Assembly: GCA_035222895.1 (NCBI GenBank)
Contig: JAVYIG010000636.1
Coordinates: forward strand, 310,001 to 374,000
DNA: 64,000 bases
Direction: 5' to 3'
Source: Strongylocentrotus droebachiensis
Lineage: Eukaryota; Echinodermata; Echinoidea; Camarodonta; Strongylocentrotidae
Positions 21,900 to 36,400 of this stretch are shown here, piece after piece. Numbering within the stretch: the first letter of the stretch is position 1; each line of letters opens with the position of its first letter. The notes beneath the pieces were generated by a model. The model was not told where the DNA came from. It ran no database searches and saw only the letters and a list, made by a program, of their open reading frames with translations. The translations under genes were made by a program, and so were the position numbers.

Positions 21900-23301
21900 A
21901 TTTATTTTGTGTCTGTATAGAAGAAATTATTATTATTCTTCCTCAATTTTGTTCGCAGGATATCTCAAGAATGGCAAAAGCCATTGTCATGAAACTTTCA
22001 ATGATGATAGATCTTAGTCTAACTTAGAACTGCATGAATTTTCGAAGACACAAAATTATCGTGACGTCATCCAGGCGCCATTTTGTGAAAATCAACTTAT
22101 GATCATATCTTCATAATGGAAACTAATTTTTCATTCATATTTATCATGAATAAGATCAATATCCTTCCGGTCAATTTCAGATCAAAAAACGTGCGCCAAT
22201 CCGCGCGTACGCGTTTGTGCGCGCGTTTACGTGCGCGCAAAATTTTTAAATGCTCCAAATCATCCCAATTTTTTTTTGCATACGTTTTAAGCCATATGGA
22301 GCATTTAACAAAAAATCCCTCAAACGTGCATACGCGCGCGTTTTTTTCGCGTTCTGGCATTTTGCAACATAAAATCGCCAAATTTTATCTGTCATCATGT
22401 TTGGCACATTTTTCCAAGCATTTTGATACCATATTCATCTCTTTATCACTATTAATAACGGAATGAGCGTCCGTTCAAGATAAATATCCGTGCGCGCGAG
22501 CTCATGTATTACATAGTATATATGGACAAAAACATACCTATAAAAAGTCCATTGGGATGAATAGGGACTGCCAAGTTTTTTTCATATTTTGATAGAGTAT
22601 GAGTCAGAGATATGATTTCATAGCTCATTTGGCCATTAAATACATCTTGACGTCATCATAATGGCCTTGGAAATCAAAATACGAAATTGCATTTTATGAC
22701 GTCATTATATTTATGGAAAATTTAGTGTATTTCTCAAATTATTGACTAATTTTCTTCCAAATGACGGTATCTTGTAGCTAGGCAATTGCCTACAAGATCA
22801 ATACACACTGTTTTTTATTTTATGGACGTCATCATAGTACAAAATTCAATTAAAGGCCACATGTCAGAATTTTCTCAATTTGCGTGTTATGTCTATAGAA
22901 GGTGAAATTCGTTCACATCATGAATCTACATGACATTGATCTTTGAGCACTATCTAGCTTATTTGTGCTCTATGTTCTCCCACATTTTGATACGGTGTAG
23001 CTAAGAAAATTATCTACAAGAATGACTTACATTATTTATTATTTTGATGACATCATCATAGTGCAAATTTCAATTAAAGGCGACATGTCAGAATTGTCTT
23101 AGTTTGCGTGTTAGGCGACTTTTTCTGAAATCCTGATTCTACAAATCTCTATCGACTACCTGAAGGGGGCGCTATACCACTCTTAATCATGATCTTTATC
23201 GTATTTATGATCATTATCATTAGATCATCATCGGCACACTTTCATGATAACAAAATAGCACGTATCACCTAATTCGTCAAAGTGACGAATTAAAGTCTAG
23301 T
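21900..23301 (+). mobile_element. E7: type C element
   Basis: The copy is 1.40 kb, same organisation as E3 and E9: non-inverted-repeat start, TTA microsatellite, CRE sites, CGCG tracts, degenerate modules, CTGAAGGGGGCGCTATACC (23160-23178), hairpin and CTAG-T. Followed directly by the TAGGTG of E8. No gene. Confidence 0.65.
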
Positions 23302-24539
23302 TAGGTGATACGTAACGAAGTCTACGTATCACCTATTGATTTCGTCAAGATTTTCTTTATTATTATTTATTTATTATTCTTCCTCGAATTTGTTCGCAGG
23401 ATATCTCAAGACTGAATAAAGCTATTGTCATGAATCTTTCACTGTTGATAGATCTTAGTCTAACTTAGAACTGTGTGACTTTTCAGTGACTCAAAATTAT
23501 CGTGACGTCATCTGAGCGCCATTTTGTGAAAATCAACTTATGATCATATCTTCATAACAGAAAGCCATTTCTCATTCATATTTGTCATGATCAAGGTCCA
23601 TATTTGTCGGGTCAATTTCAGATCAATAAATGCGCGCAAAAATGCGCGTACGCGTAGGTGCGCGCGTTAATGCGCGCGTAAAATTTAAAATTGCTCAAAA
23701 TCGTCTTAAATTTTTTTTGCATACGTTTCAGGCCATCATAAGCATTTCATAAAAAATCGCGCAAAACACGCATTTTTGGACGTTTTCGTTCGTCACGGCC
23801 GAACGAAAAATAATTTCTCTGCAAAAGCTTTTGACCGAATATTCCTCATAATTTTCCGAACAATTTGATACCAAGTTTATCTCTTTATCACTATTAATAA
23901 CGGAATGAGCGTCCGTTCAAGATAACCGTCCGCACGCGCGATTTCTGTATTACATAGCGTATATGGGCAAAAACATGCCTATACAAAGTCCATTTGGATG
24001 AATAAGGACTGCCAATTTGTTTTCATATTTAGATAGAGTATGAGTCAAAGGTATGATTTCATATCTCATTTGGCCATTAAGTACATCTTGACGTCATCAT
24101 AATGGCCTTGGAAGTCAAAAATACAAAAATGCATATTATGACGTCATTATGTTTATGGAAAATGTAGTGTATTTCTCTTAATATTCATCGATTCTCTTCT
24201 AGATTTTAATATGTTGTAGCCGAGGCAATCGTCTTCGAGATCAGTCTCCACCAATTTTCATTTAAATGATGTCATCATAGTAAAAAATTCAATTAAAGGC
24301 CACATGTCAAAATTTTCGTCATTTGCGTGTTATGTCTATGGAGGGTGAATTTCGTTCACATTATGAATCTACATCACATCAATCTTTCAGCACTATCTCG
24401 CTCATTTGTGCTTTCTTCTCTCCCAAATTTGGGTATGTTATAGCTGAGACCATGGGCTATAAAAACGGTGCTTTTTAGTTTTTCGATCAGATGATGGGAT
24501 CATGTCATAATCTTCAATTGAATGTTGAAATGATGAATT

Positions 24540-24711
24540 ATGTCACGTATGTCCTATTTGTGAAACTTAAACGTTAGTAGTGTCCTTGTATTCAAATTAT
24601 GTAAGGAAACACTTCTACTTTCTAGACTTTACTGTCAGACACTAGTGAGTGACTGACTTCTTTTTTTCTCTGGTACTAAAATACATGAAATGAGCGTTAT
24701 AGGGAACATAA
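24540..24711. other. Left part of the E8-specific insert, unassigned
   Basis: About 170 bp with no match to other elements in the window and no feature I can name. It lies just beyond the point where similarity to the tandem unit ends. Confidence 0.5.
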
Positions 24712-25500
24712 GCATTTGTCTACATTAATAACCCACTCTGTACTCATTCTTCATTTCCTATTCAAGACTTGAATAATGACGAACTTCATTTAATATTTGG
24801 TAGTAATACTACAGATACTTACACAGATATCAATTATTTAAACTATTTATCCGAAAAAGAAGATGAGTTTCATTTCATTAGGTTTCTGAACTGTAAATAT
24901 TATATTGATGAGGATTTTACGACTGAATTCAGTAACATTGACTATCATTTTAGTATTTTACATTTTAATTCCCGTATTTTAAACATACATTTTAATGCTT
25001 TATCCAATTTCATCTGTACTTTATGTATAGATTTCTTTGAAACTTGGATTAATGACAGTACGCCACTATTATTCAATGTGTTTGGTTATTCATTTATACA
25101 TTCTAGTCGCCAAGAAGAAAAGGGTGGAGCTGTTGGTCTATTGGTCGCTGACAACTTTGAATATGAAATACGCAATGATATATTTATATTATACCCATCA
25201 TACAATTATGAATCACTGTTTATTAAAAGCAACTTGCCGAGACATAAGAATATTATTGTAGGTGTCATATATAGGAAACCTCAATCAAATATCAATGATT
25301 TCATCCCTGTCTTTGAATTTTGTTTACAGAAAACTTATACTGAACATAAACAGGTTTATATAATGGGAGATTTTAACATTGATCTCGTGAAATTTATTGG
25401 CAATTTTGTACATAATTTCTTGAGCGCAATACATTCAATTTTTTGTATTCCTTTAATTGATAAGCCTTCGAGAAAGACTAACAGATCAATATCCCTCTAA
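24712..25500 (+). pseudogene. LINE-type AP endonuclease domain fragment (CR1/Jockey-like ORF2 N-terminal part)
   Basis: An open frame runs from 24712 to a stop at 25500. It has no ATG before the domain; the first plausible initiator, 24769, is TTG. Counting from 24769, the frame holds 243 residues with the motifs of the exonuclease-endonuclease-phosphatase fold used by non-LTR retrotransposons: FSILHFN (61-67), ETWI with the likely catalytic Glu (91-94), KGGAVGLLV (118-126), YESLF (147-151), VGVIYRKP (164-171) and MGDFNIDL (199-206). A CKYY..EDF stretch before the domain resembles the start of CR1-like ORF2. The C-terminal SDH motif and all reverse transcriptase are missing, and the spacing before ETWI is short, so it is a broken copy. 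Helentrons also carry a CR1-derived endonuclease, so it could instead be a relic of an autonomous partner's gene. Confidence 0.75.
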
Positions 25501-25696
25501 TCTACATTCTTTATACAGTGACAATATATATCCATCCAATATTTAAAGATTTTATTTTCAAGCAACTAGCGAATCTCTTGTCGACAACTCAAAATGTTCG
25601 CTAATGTATTCCCTTTTTTATTTTGACTTTTCATTTACGCCGGGACACCGTGACGTCATACACTATTCACTTTTAATTATTCAGGCATGAGCTCTT
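25501..25696. other. Right part of the E8-specific insert
   Basis: About 195 bp between the endonuclease stop and the resumed type B 3' part. The first 50 bp in another frame still resemble the LINE region that follows the PSRKT-like motif, so the fragment may have a frameshift near its end. The rest is unassigned. Confidence 0.4.
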
Positions 25697-26005
25697 ATTT
25701 ATCAATTACATTTTCATTTCTTTGAAGAAGATAAAATCGTCAAATTGCGTTCTTCATCATGTAAATTAGAGTCAAAGGTGTAACTGGTTACTGCACAGAG
25801 TCAATTGTCATATACTGTCTCAATCTATCTTCCCTAGATCCATAATGATCAAGGGATCGACACGATTAAAACTTGACATATGGATAGATCATAATGGGAG
25901 GAGCATTTTCTAAAATAATATGATATCGTGTAATGCATTCTACGTTATGTAAACCAATGTCATACGTATCACCTAATTCGTCTAAGTGACGAATTAAAGT
26001 CTAGT

Positions 26006-27405
26006 ATTTATTTTGTGTCTGTATAGAAGAAATTATTATTATTCTTCCTAAATTTTGTTCGCAGGATATCTCAAGAATGGCAAAAGCCATTGTCATGAAA
26101 CTTTCAATGATGATAGATCTTAGTCTAACTTAGAACTGCATGACTTTTCAAAGACACACAATTATCGTGACGTCATCCAGGCGCCATTTTGTGAAAATCA
26201 ACTTATGATCATATCTTCATAACGGAAACTAATTTTTCATTCATATTTATCATGAATAAGATCAATATCCTTCCGGTCAATTTCAGATCAAAAAAAGTGC
26301 GCAAATCCGCGCGTACGCATTTGTGCGCGCGTTTACGTGCGCGCAAAAAATTAAAATGCTCCAAATCATCCCAAATTTTTTTTGCATACGTTTCAAGCCA
26401 TATAAAGCATTTGACAAAAAATCCCTCAAACGCGCATGCGCGCGTGTTTTTTGCGCGTTCTGGCATTTTGCAACATAAAATCGCCAAATTTTCTCTGTCA
26501 TCATGTTTGGCACATTTTTCCAAGCATTTTGATACCATATTCATCTCTTTATCACTATAAATAACGGAATGAGCGTCCGTCCGAGATAAATATCCGCGCG
26601 CGCGAGGTAATGTATTACATAGCATATATGGGCAAAAACATGCCTATAAAAAGTACATCGGGATGAATAAGGACTGCCATTTTTGTTTCATATTTAGACA
26701 CAGTATGAGTCGGAGATATGATTTCATATCTTATTAGGCCATGAAATACATCTTGACGTCATCATAATGACCTTGAAAGTCAAAATACAAAATTGCATAT
26801 TATGACGTCATTATATTTATGGAAAATGTAGTATATTTCTCATATTATTGACTGATTTTCTTCCACATTTCGGTTTCTTGTAGTTGAGGCAATTGCCTTC
26901 AAGATAAATACACACTTCTTTTTATTTCATTGACGTCATCATAGTACAAAATTCACTTAAAGGCCGCATTTCAGAATTTTCTTAATTTGAGTGTTATGCC
27001 TAAGGAAGATGAATTTCGTTCACATCATGAATCTTCATGACATTGATCTTTGAGCACTATCTAGCTTATTTGTATTATGTTCTCCCAAATTTTGATACGG
27101 TGTAGCTAATAAATTATCTACAATATTGACGTACATCATTTATCCTTTCGATGACATCATCATAGTGAAAATTTCAATTAAAGGTGACATGTCAGAATTT
27201 TCTTAGTTTGCGTGTTAGGCGACTTTTTCTGAAATCTTGATTCTACAAATCTCTATCGAATACCTGAAGGGGGCGCTATACCACTCTTAATCATGGTCTT
27301 TATCGTATTTATGATCATTATCATTGGATCATCATCGGCACACTTTCATGATAACAAAATAGCACGTATCACCTAATTCGTCAAAGTGACGAATTAAAGT
27401 CTAGT
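26006..27405 (+). mobile_element. E9: type C element
   Basis: The copy is 1.40 kb, organised as E3 and E7, with CTGAAGGGGGCGCTATACC at 27264-27282 and a 10-bp hairpin and CTAG-T end. It precedes the largest tandem array. Overlapping frames on both strands at about 26209-26625 come from the CGCG block and are not credible genes. Confidence 0.65.
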
Positions 27406-30400
27406 TATTATTATTATTCTGCCATGAATTTGTTCGCAGGATATCTCAAGACTGAATAAAGCCATTGTCATAAAACTTTCAATGATAATAGATCTTAGTC
27501 TAACTTAGAACTGTGTGACTTTTCAAAGACTCAAAATTATCGTGACGTCATCCAGGCGCCATTTTGTGAAAATCAACTTATGATCATATCTTCATAACAG
27601 AAAGTCATTTCTCATTCATATTTGTCATGATCAAGGTCAATATTTGTCGGGTCAATTTCCGATCAATAAATGCGCGCAAAAATGCGCGTACGCGTAGGTG
27701 CGCGCGTTAATGCGCGCGTAAAATTTAAAATTGCTCAAAATCGTCTTAAATTTTTTTTGCATACGTTTCAGGCCATTATAAGCATTTCATAAAAAATCGC
27801 GCAAAACACGCATTTTTGGACGTTTTCGTTCGTCACGGCCGAACGAAAAATAATTTCTCCGCAAAAGCTTTTGACCGAATATTCCTCATAATTTTCCGAA
27901 CAATTTGATACCAAGTTTATCTCTTTATCACTATTAATAACGGAATGAGCGTCCGTTCAAGATAACCGTCCGCACGCGCGATTTTTGTATTACATAGCGT
28001 ATGTGGGCAAAAACATGCCCATAAAAAGTCCATTGATATGAATAAGGACTGCCAATTTTTTTCCATATTTAGATAGAGTATGAGTCGAAGGTATGATTTC
28101 ATATCTCATTTGGCCATTAAGTACATCTTGACGTCATCATAATGGCCTTGGAAGTCAAAAATACAAAAATGCATATTATGACGTCATTATGTTTATGGAA
28201 AATTTAGTGTATTTCTCTTAATATTCATCGATTCTCTTCTAGATTTTAATATGTTGTAGCCGAGGCAATCGTCTTCGAGATCAGTCCACACCAATTTTCA
28301 TTTAAATGATGTCATCATAGTAAAAAATTCAATTAAAGGCCACATGTCAAAATTTTCGTCATTTGCGTGTTATGTCTATGGAGGGTGAATTTTGTCCACA
28401 CTATGAATCTACATCGCATCCATCTTTCAGCACTATCTCGCTCATTTGTGCTTTGTTTTCTCCCAAATTTGGATATGTTATAGCTGAGACCATGGGCTAT
28501 AAAAACGGTGTACTTTGTTTTTTAATCAGATGTTGGGATCATGTTGAAATTTTCGATCGAATGTTGAAATTGCAAATTTTGAAGGAATCATTAGGTGATA
28601 CGTAACGAAGTCAACGTATCACCTATTGATTTCGTCAAGATTTTTATTATTATTATTATTCTGCCATGAATTTGTTCGCAGGATATCTCAAGACTGAATA
28701 AAGCCATTGTCATAAAACTTTCAATGATAATAGATCTTAGTCTAACTTAGAACTGTGTGACTTTTCAAAGACTCAAAATTATCGTGACGTCATCCAGGCG
28801 CCATTTTGTGAAAATCAACTTATGATCATATCTTCATAACAGAAAGTCATTTCTCATTCATATTTGTCATGATCAAGGTCAATATTTGTCGGGTCAATTT
28901 CCGATCAATAAATGCGCGCAAAAATGCGCGTACGCGTAGGTGCGCGCGTTAATGCGCGCGTAAAATTTAAAATTGCTCAAAATCGTCTTAAATTTTTTTT
29001 GCATACGTTTCAGGCCATTATAAGCATTTCATAAAAAATCGCGCAAAACACGCATTTTTGGACGTTTTCGTTCGTCACGGCCGAACGAAAAATAATTTCT
29101 CCGCAAAAGCTTTTGACCGAATATTCCTCATAATTTTCCGAACAATTTGATACCAAGTTTATCTCTTTATCACTATTAATAACGGAATGAGCGTCCGTTC
29201 AAGATAACCGTCCGCACGCGCGATTTTTGTATTACATAGCGTATGTGGGCAAAAACATGCCCATAAAAAGTCCATTGATATGAATAAGGACTGCCAATTT
29301 TTTTCCATATTTAGATAGAGTATGAGTCGAAGGTATGATTTCATATCTCATTTGGCCATTAAGTACATCTTGACGTCATCATAATGGCCTTGGAAGTCAA
29401 AAATACAAAAATGCATATTATGACGTCATTATGTTTATGGAAAATTTAGTGTATTTCTCTTAATATTCATCGATTCTCTTCTAGATTTTAATATGTTGTA
29501 GCCGAGGCAATCGTCTTCGAGATCAGTCCACACCAATTTTCATTTAAATGATGTCATCATAGTAAAAAATTCAATTAAAGGCCACATGTCAAAATTTTCG
29601 TCATTTGCGTGTTATGTCTATGGAGGGTGAATTTTGTCCACACTATGAATCTACATCGCATCCATCTTTCAGCACTATCTCGCTCATTTGTGCTTTGTTT
29701 TCTCCCAAATTTGGATATGTTATAGCTGAGACCATGGGCTATAAAAACGGTGTACTTTGTTTTTTAATCAGATGTTGGGATCATGTTGAAATTTTCGATC
29801 GAATGTTGAAATTGCAAATTTTGAAGGAATCATTAGGTGATACGTAACGAAGTCAACGTATCACCTATTGATTTCGTCAAGATTTTTATTATTATTATTA
29901 TTCTGCCATGAATTTGTTCGCAGGATATCTCAAGACTGAATAAAGCCATTGTCATAAAACTTTCAATGATAATAGATCTTAGTCTAACTTAGAACTGTGT
30001 GACTTTTCAAAGACTCAAAATTATCGTGACGTCATCCAGGCGCCATTTTGTGAAAATCAACTTATGATCATATCTTCATAACAGAAAGTCATTTCTCATT
30101 CATATTTGTCATGATCAAGGTCAATATTTGTCGGGTCAATTTCCGATCAATAAATGCGCGCAAAAATGCGCGTACGCGTAGGTGCGCGCGTTAATGCGCG
30201 CGTAAAATTTAAAATTGCTCAAAATCGTCTTAAATTTTTTTTGCATACGTTTCAGGCCATTATAAGCATTTCATAAAAAATCGCGCAAAACACGCATTTT
30301 TGGACGTTTTCGTTCGTCACGGCCGAACGAAAAATAATTTCTCCGCAAAAGCTTTTGACCGAATATTCCTCATAATTTTCCGAACAATTTGATACCAAGT

Positions 30401-33400
30401 TTATCTCTTTATCACTATTAATAACGGAATGAGCGTCCGTTCAAGATAACCGTCCGCACGCGCGATTTTTGTATTACATAGCGTATGTGGGCAAAAACAT
30501 GCCCATAAAAAGTCCATTGATATGAATAAGGACTGCCAATTTTTTTCCATATTTAGATAGAGTATGAGTCGAAGGTATGATTTCATATCTCATTTGGCCA
30601 TTAAGTACATCTTGACGTCATCATAATGGCCTTGGAAGTCAAAAATACAAAAATGCATATTATGACGTCATTATGTTTATGGAAAATTTAGTGTATTTCT
30701 CTTAATATTCATCGATTCTCTTCTAGATTTTAATATGTTGTAGCCGAGGCAATCGTCTTCGAGATCAGTCCACACCAATTTTCATTTAAATGATGTCATC
30801 ATAGTAAAAAATTCAATTAAAGGCCACATGTCAAAATTTTCGTCATTTGCGTGTTATGTCTATGGAGGGTGAATTTTGTCCACACTATGAATCTACATCG
30901 CATCCATCTTTCAGCACTATCTCGCTCATTTGTGCTTTGTTTTCTCCCAAATTTGGATATGTTATAGCTGAGACCATGGGCTATAAAAACGGTGTACTTT
31001 GTTTTTTAATCAGATGTTGGGATCATGTTGAAATTTTCGATCGAATGTTGAAATTGCAAATTTTGAAGGAATCATTAGGTGATACGTAACGAAGTCAACG
31101 TATCACCTATTGATTTCGTCAAGATTTTTATTATTATTATTATTCTGCCATGAATTTGTTCGCAGGATATCTCAAGACTGAATAAAGCCATTGTCATAAA
31201 ACTTTCAATGATAATAGATCTTAGTCTAACTTAGAACTGTGTGACTTTTCAAAGACTCAAAATTATCGTGACGTCATCCAGGCGCCATTTTGTGAAAATC
31301 AACTTATGATCATATCTTCATAACAGAAAGTCATTTCTCATTCATATTTGTCATGATCAAGGTCAATATTTGTCGGGTCAATTTCCGATCAATAAATGCG
31401 CGCAAAAATGCGCGTACGCGTAGGTGCGCGCGTTAATGCGCGCGTAAAATTTAAAATTGCTCAAAATCGTCTTAAATTTTTTTTGCATACGTTTCAGGCC
31501 ATTATAAGCATTTCATAAAAAATCGCGCAAAACACGCATTTTTGGACGTTTTCGTTCGTCACGGCCGAACGAAAAATAATTTCTCCGCAAAAGCTTTTGA
31601 CCGAATATTCCTCATAATTTTCCGAACAATTTGATACCAAGTTTATCTCTTTATCACTATTAATAACGGAATGAGCGTCCGTTCAAGATAACCGTCCGCA
31701 CGCGCGATTTTTGTATTACATAGCGTATGTGGGCAAAAACATGCCCATAAAAAGTCCATTGATATGAATAAGGACTGCCAATTTTTTTCCATATTTAGAT
31801 AGAGTATGAGTCGAAGGTATGATTTCATATCTCATTTGGCCATTAAGTACATCTTGACGTCATCATAATGGCCTTGGAAGTCAAAAATACAAAAATGCAT
31901 ATTATGACGTCATTATGTTTATGGAAAATTTAGTGTATTTCTCTTAATATTCATCGATTCTCTTCTAGATTTTAATATGTTGTAGCCGAGGCAATCGTCT
32001 TCGAGATCAGTCCACACCAATTTTCATTTAAATGATGTCATCATAGTAAAAAATTCAATTAAAGGCCACATGTCAAAATTTTCGTCATTTGCGTGTTATG
32101 TCTATGGAGGGTGAATTTTGTCCACACTATGAATCTACATCGCATCCATCTTTCAGCACTATCTCGCTCATTTGTGCTTTGTTTTCTCCCAAATTTGGAT
32201 ATGTTATAGCTGAGACCATGGGCTATAAAAACGGTGTACTTTGTTTTTTAATCAGATGTTGGGATCATGTTGAAATTTTCGATCGAATGTTGAAATTGCA
32301 AATTTTGAAGGAATCATTAGGTGATACGTAACGAAGTCAACGTATCACCTATTGATTTCGTCAAGATTTTTATTATTATTATTATTCTGCCATGAATTTG
32401 TTCGCAGGATATCTCAAGACTGAATAAAGCCATTGTCATAAAACTTTCAATGATAATAGATCTTAGTCTAACTTAGAACTGTGTGACTTTTCAAAGACTC
32501 AAAATTATCGTGACGTCATCCAGGCGCCATTTTGTGAAAATCAACTTATGATCATATCTTCATAACAGAAAGTCATTTCTCATTCATATTTGTCATGATC
32601 AAGGTCAATATTTGTCGGGTCAATTTCCGATCAATAAATGCGCGCAAAAATGCGCGTACGCGTAGGTGCGCGCGTTAATGCGCGCGTAAAATTTAAAATT
32701 GCTCAAAATCGTCTTAAATTTTTTTTGCATACGTTTCAGGCCATTATAAGCATTTCATAAAAAATCGCGCAAAACACGCATTTTTGGACGTTTTCGTTCG
32801 TCACGGCCGAACGAAAAATAATTTCTCCGCAAAAGCTTTTGACCGAATATTCCTCATAATTTTCCGAACAATTTGATACCAAGTTTATCTCTTTATCACT
32901 ATTAATAACGGAATGAGCGTCCGTTCAAGATAACCGTCCGCACGCGCGATTTTTGTATTACATAGCGTATGTGGGCAAAAACATGCCCATAAAAAGTCCA
33001 TTGATATGAATAAGGACTGCCAATTTTTTTCCATATTTAGATAGAGTATGAGTCGAAGGTATGATTTCATATCTCATTTGGCCATTAAGTACATCTTGAC
33101 GTCATCATAATGGCCTTGGAAGTCAAAAATACAAAAATGCATATTATGACGTCATTATGTTTATGGAAAATTTAGTGTATTTCTCTTAATATTCATCGAT
33201 TCTCTTCTAGATTTTAATATGTTGTAGCCGAGGCAATCGTCTTCGAGATCAGTCCACACCAATTTTCATTTAAATGATGTCATCATAGTAAAAAATTCAA
33301 TTAAAGGCCACATGTCAAAATTTTCGTCATTTGCGTGTTATGTCTATGGAGGGTGAATTTTGTCCACACTATGAATCTACATCGCATCCATCTTTCAGCA

Positions 33401-36400
33401 CTATCTCGCTCATTTGTGCTTTGTTTTCTCCCAAATTTGGATATGTTATAGCTGAGACCATGGGCTATAAAAACGGTGTACTTTGTTTTTTAATCAGATG
33501 TTGGGATCATGTTGAAATTTTCGATCGAATGTTGAAATTGCAAATTTTGAAGGAATCATTAGGTGATACGTAACGAAGTCAACGTATCACCTATTGATTT
33601 CGTCAAGATTTTTATTATTATTATTATTCTGCCATGAATTTGTTCGCAGGATATCTCAAGACTGAATAAAGCCATTGTCATAAAACTTTCAATGATAATA
33701 GATCTTAGTCTAACTTAGAACTGTGTGACTTTTCAAAGACTCAAAATTATCGTGACGTCATCCAGGCGCCATTTTGTGAAAATCAACTTATGATCATATC
33801 TTCATAACAGAAAGTCATTTCTCATTCATATTTGTCATGATCAAGGTCAATATTTGTCGGGTCAATTTCCGATCAATAAATGCGCGCAAAAATGCGCGTA
33901 CGCGTAGGTGCGCGCGTTAATGCGCGCGTAAAATTTAAAATTGCTCAAAATCGTCTTAAATTTTTTTTGCATACGTTTCAGGCCATTATAAGCATTTCAT
34001 AAAAAATCGCGCAAAACACGCATTTTTGGACGTTTTCGTTCGTCACGGCCGAACGAAAAATAATTTCTCCGCAAAAGCTTTTGACCGAATATTCCTCATA
34101 ATTTTCCGAACAATTTGATACCAAGTTTATCTCTTTATCACTATTAATAACGGAATGAGCGTCCGTTCAAGATAACCGTCCGCACGCGCGATTTTTGTAT
34201 TACATAGCGTATGTGGGCAAAAACATGCCCATAAAAAGTCCATTGATATGAATAAGGACTGCCAATTTTTTTCCATATTTAGATAGAGTATGAGTCGAAG
34301 GTATGATTTCATATCTCATTTGGCCATTAAGTACATCTTGACGTCATCATAATGGCCTTGGAAGTCAAAAATACAAAAATGCATATTATGACGTCATTAT
34401 GTTTATGGAAAATTTAGTGTATTTCTCTTAATATTCATCGATTCTCTTCTAGATTTTAATATGTTGTAGCCGAGGCAATCGTCTTCGAGATCAGTCCACA
34501 CCAATTTTCATTTAAATGATGTCATCATAGTAAAAAATTCAATTAAAGGCCACATGTCAAAATTTTCGTCATTTGCGTGTTATGTCTATGGAGGGTGAAT
34601 TTTGTCCACACTATGAATCTACATCGCATCCATCTTTCAGCACTATCTCGCTCATTTGTGCTTTGTTTTCTCCCAAATTTGGATATGTTATAGCTGAGAC
34701 CATGGGCTATAAAAACGGTGTACTTTGTTTTTTAATCAGATGTTGGGATCATGTTGAAATTTTCGATCGAATGTTGAAATTGCAAATTTTGAAGGAATCA
34801 TTAGGTGATACGTAACGAAGTCAACGTATCACCTATTGATTTCGTCAAGATTTTTATTATTATTATTATTCTGCCATGAATTTGTTCGCAGGATATCTCA
34901 AGACTGAATAAAGCCATTGTCATAAAACTTTCAATGATAATAGATCTTAGTCTAACTTAGAACTGTGTGACTTTTCAAAGACTCAAAATTATCGTGACGT
35001 CATCCAGGCGCCATTTTGTGAAAATCAACTTATGATCATATCTTCATAACAGAAAGTCATTTCTCATTCATATTTGTCATGATCAAGGTCAATATTTGTC
35101 GGGTCAATTTCCGATCAATAAATGCGCGCAAAAATGCGCGTACGCGTAGGTGCGCGCGTTAATGCGCGCGTAAAATTTAAAATTGCTCAAAATCGTCTTA
35201 AATTTTTTTTGCATACGTTTCAGGCCATTATAAGCATTTCATAAAAAATCGCGCAAAACACGCATTTTTGGACGTTTTCGTTCGTCACGGCCGAACGAAA
35301 AATAATTTCTCCGCAAAAGCTTTTGACCGAATATTCCTCATAATTTTCCGAACAATTTGATACCAAGTTTATCTCTTTATCACTATTAATAACGGAATGA
35401 GCGTCCGTTCAAGATAACCGTCCGCACGCGCGATTTTTGTATTACATAGCGTATGTGGGCAAAAACATGCCCATAAAAAGTCCATTGATATGAATAAGGA
35501 CTGCCAATTTTTTTCCATATTTAGATAGAGTATGAGTCGAAGGTATGATTTCATATCTCATTTGGCCATTAAGTACATCTTGACGTCATCATAATGGCCT
35601 TGGAAGTCAAAAATACAAAAATGCATATTATGACGTCATTATGTTTATGGAAAATTTAGTGTATTTCTCTTAATATTCATCGATTCTCTTCTAGATTTTA
35701 ATATGTTGTAGCCGAGGCAATCGTCTTCGAGATCAGTCCACACCAATTTTCATTTAAATGATGTCATCATAGTAAAAAATTCAATTAAAGGCCACATGTC
35801 AAAATTTTCGTCATTTGCGTGTTATGTCTATGGAGGGTGAATTTTGTCCACACTATGAATCTACATCGCATCCATCTTTCAGCACTATCTCGCTCATTTG
35901 TGCTTTGTTTTCTCCCAAATTTGGATATGTTATAGCTGAGACCATGGGCTATAAAAACGGTGTACTTTGTTTTTTAATCAGATGTTGGGATCATGTTGAA
36001 ATTTTCGATCGAATGTTGAAATTGCAAATTTTGAAGGAATCATTAGGTGATACGTAACGAAGTCAACGTATCACCTATTGATTTCGTCAAGATTTTTATT
36101 ATTATTATTATTCTGCCATGAATTTGTTCGCAGGATATCTCAAGACTGAATAAAGCCATTGTCATAAAACTTTCAATGATAATAGATCTTAGTCTAACTT
36201 AGAACTGTGTGACTTTTCAAAGACTCAAAATTATCGTGACGTCATCCAGGCGCCATTTTGTGAAAATCAACTTATGATCATATCTTCATAACAGAAAGTC
36301 ATTTCTCATTCATATTTGTCATGATCAAGGTCAATATTTGTCGGGTCAATTTCCGATCAATAAATGCGCGCAAAAATGCGCGTACGCGTAGGTGCGCGCG

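Larger units (their letters stand above)
23302..26005 (+). mobile_element. E8: type A element with both ends, carrying an endonuclease fragment
   Basis: The copy is 2.70 kb. It has the 5' fold-back with the T variant, then a body close to the 1242-bp tandem unit, including the unit-specific hairpin and the TATA-like box, up to about 24540. Next comes about 1.15 kb found nowhere else in the window, with a LINE-type endonuclease fragment. From about 25697 it joins the type B 3' part (ATCAATTACATTTTC onward), with inverted repeat, hairpin and CTAG-T. It is the only type A copy with a 3' end, and so the best candidate for the parent form of the tandem unit. Confidence 0.65.

Noticed and set aside
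25037-25261. 74-codon frame within the endonuclease fragment
   Set aside because: Shadow frame; the overlapping frame has the endonuclease motifs.
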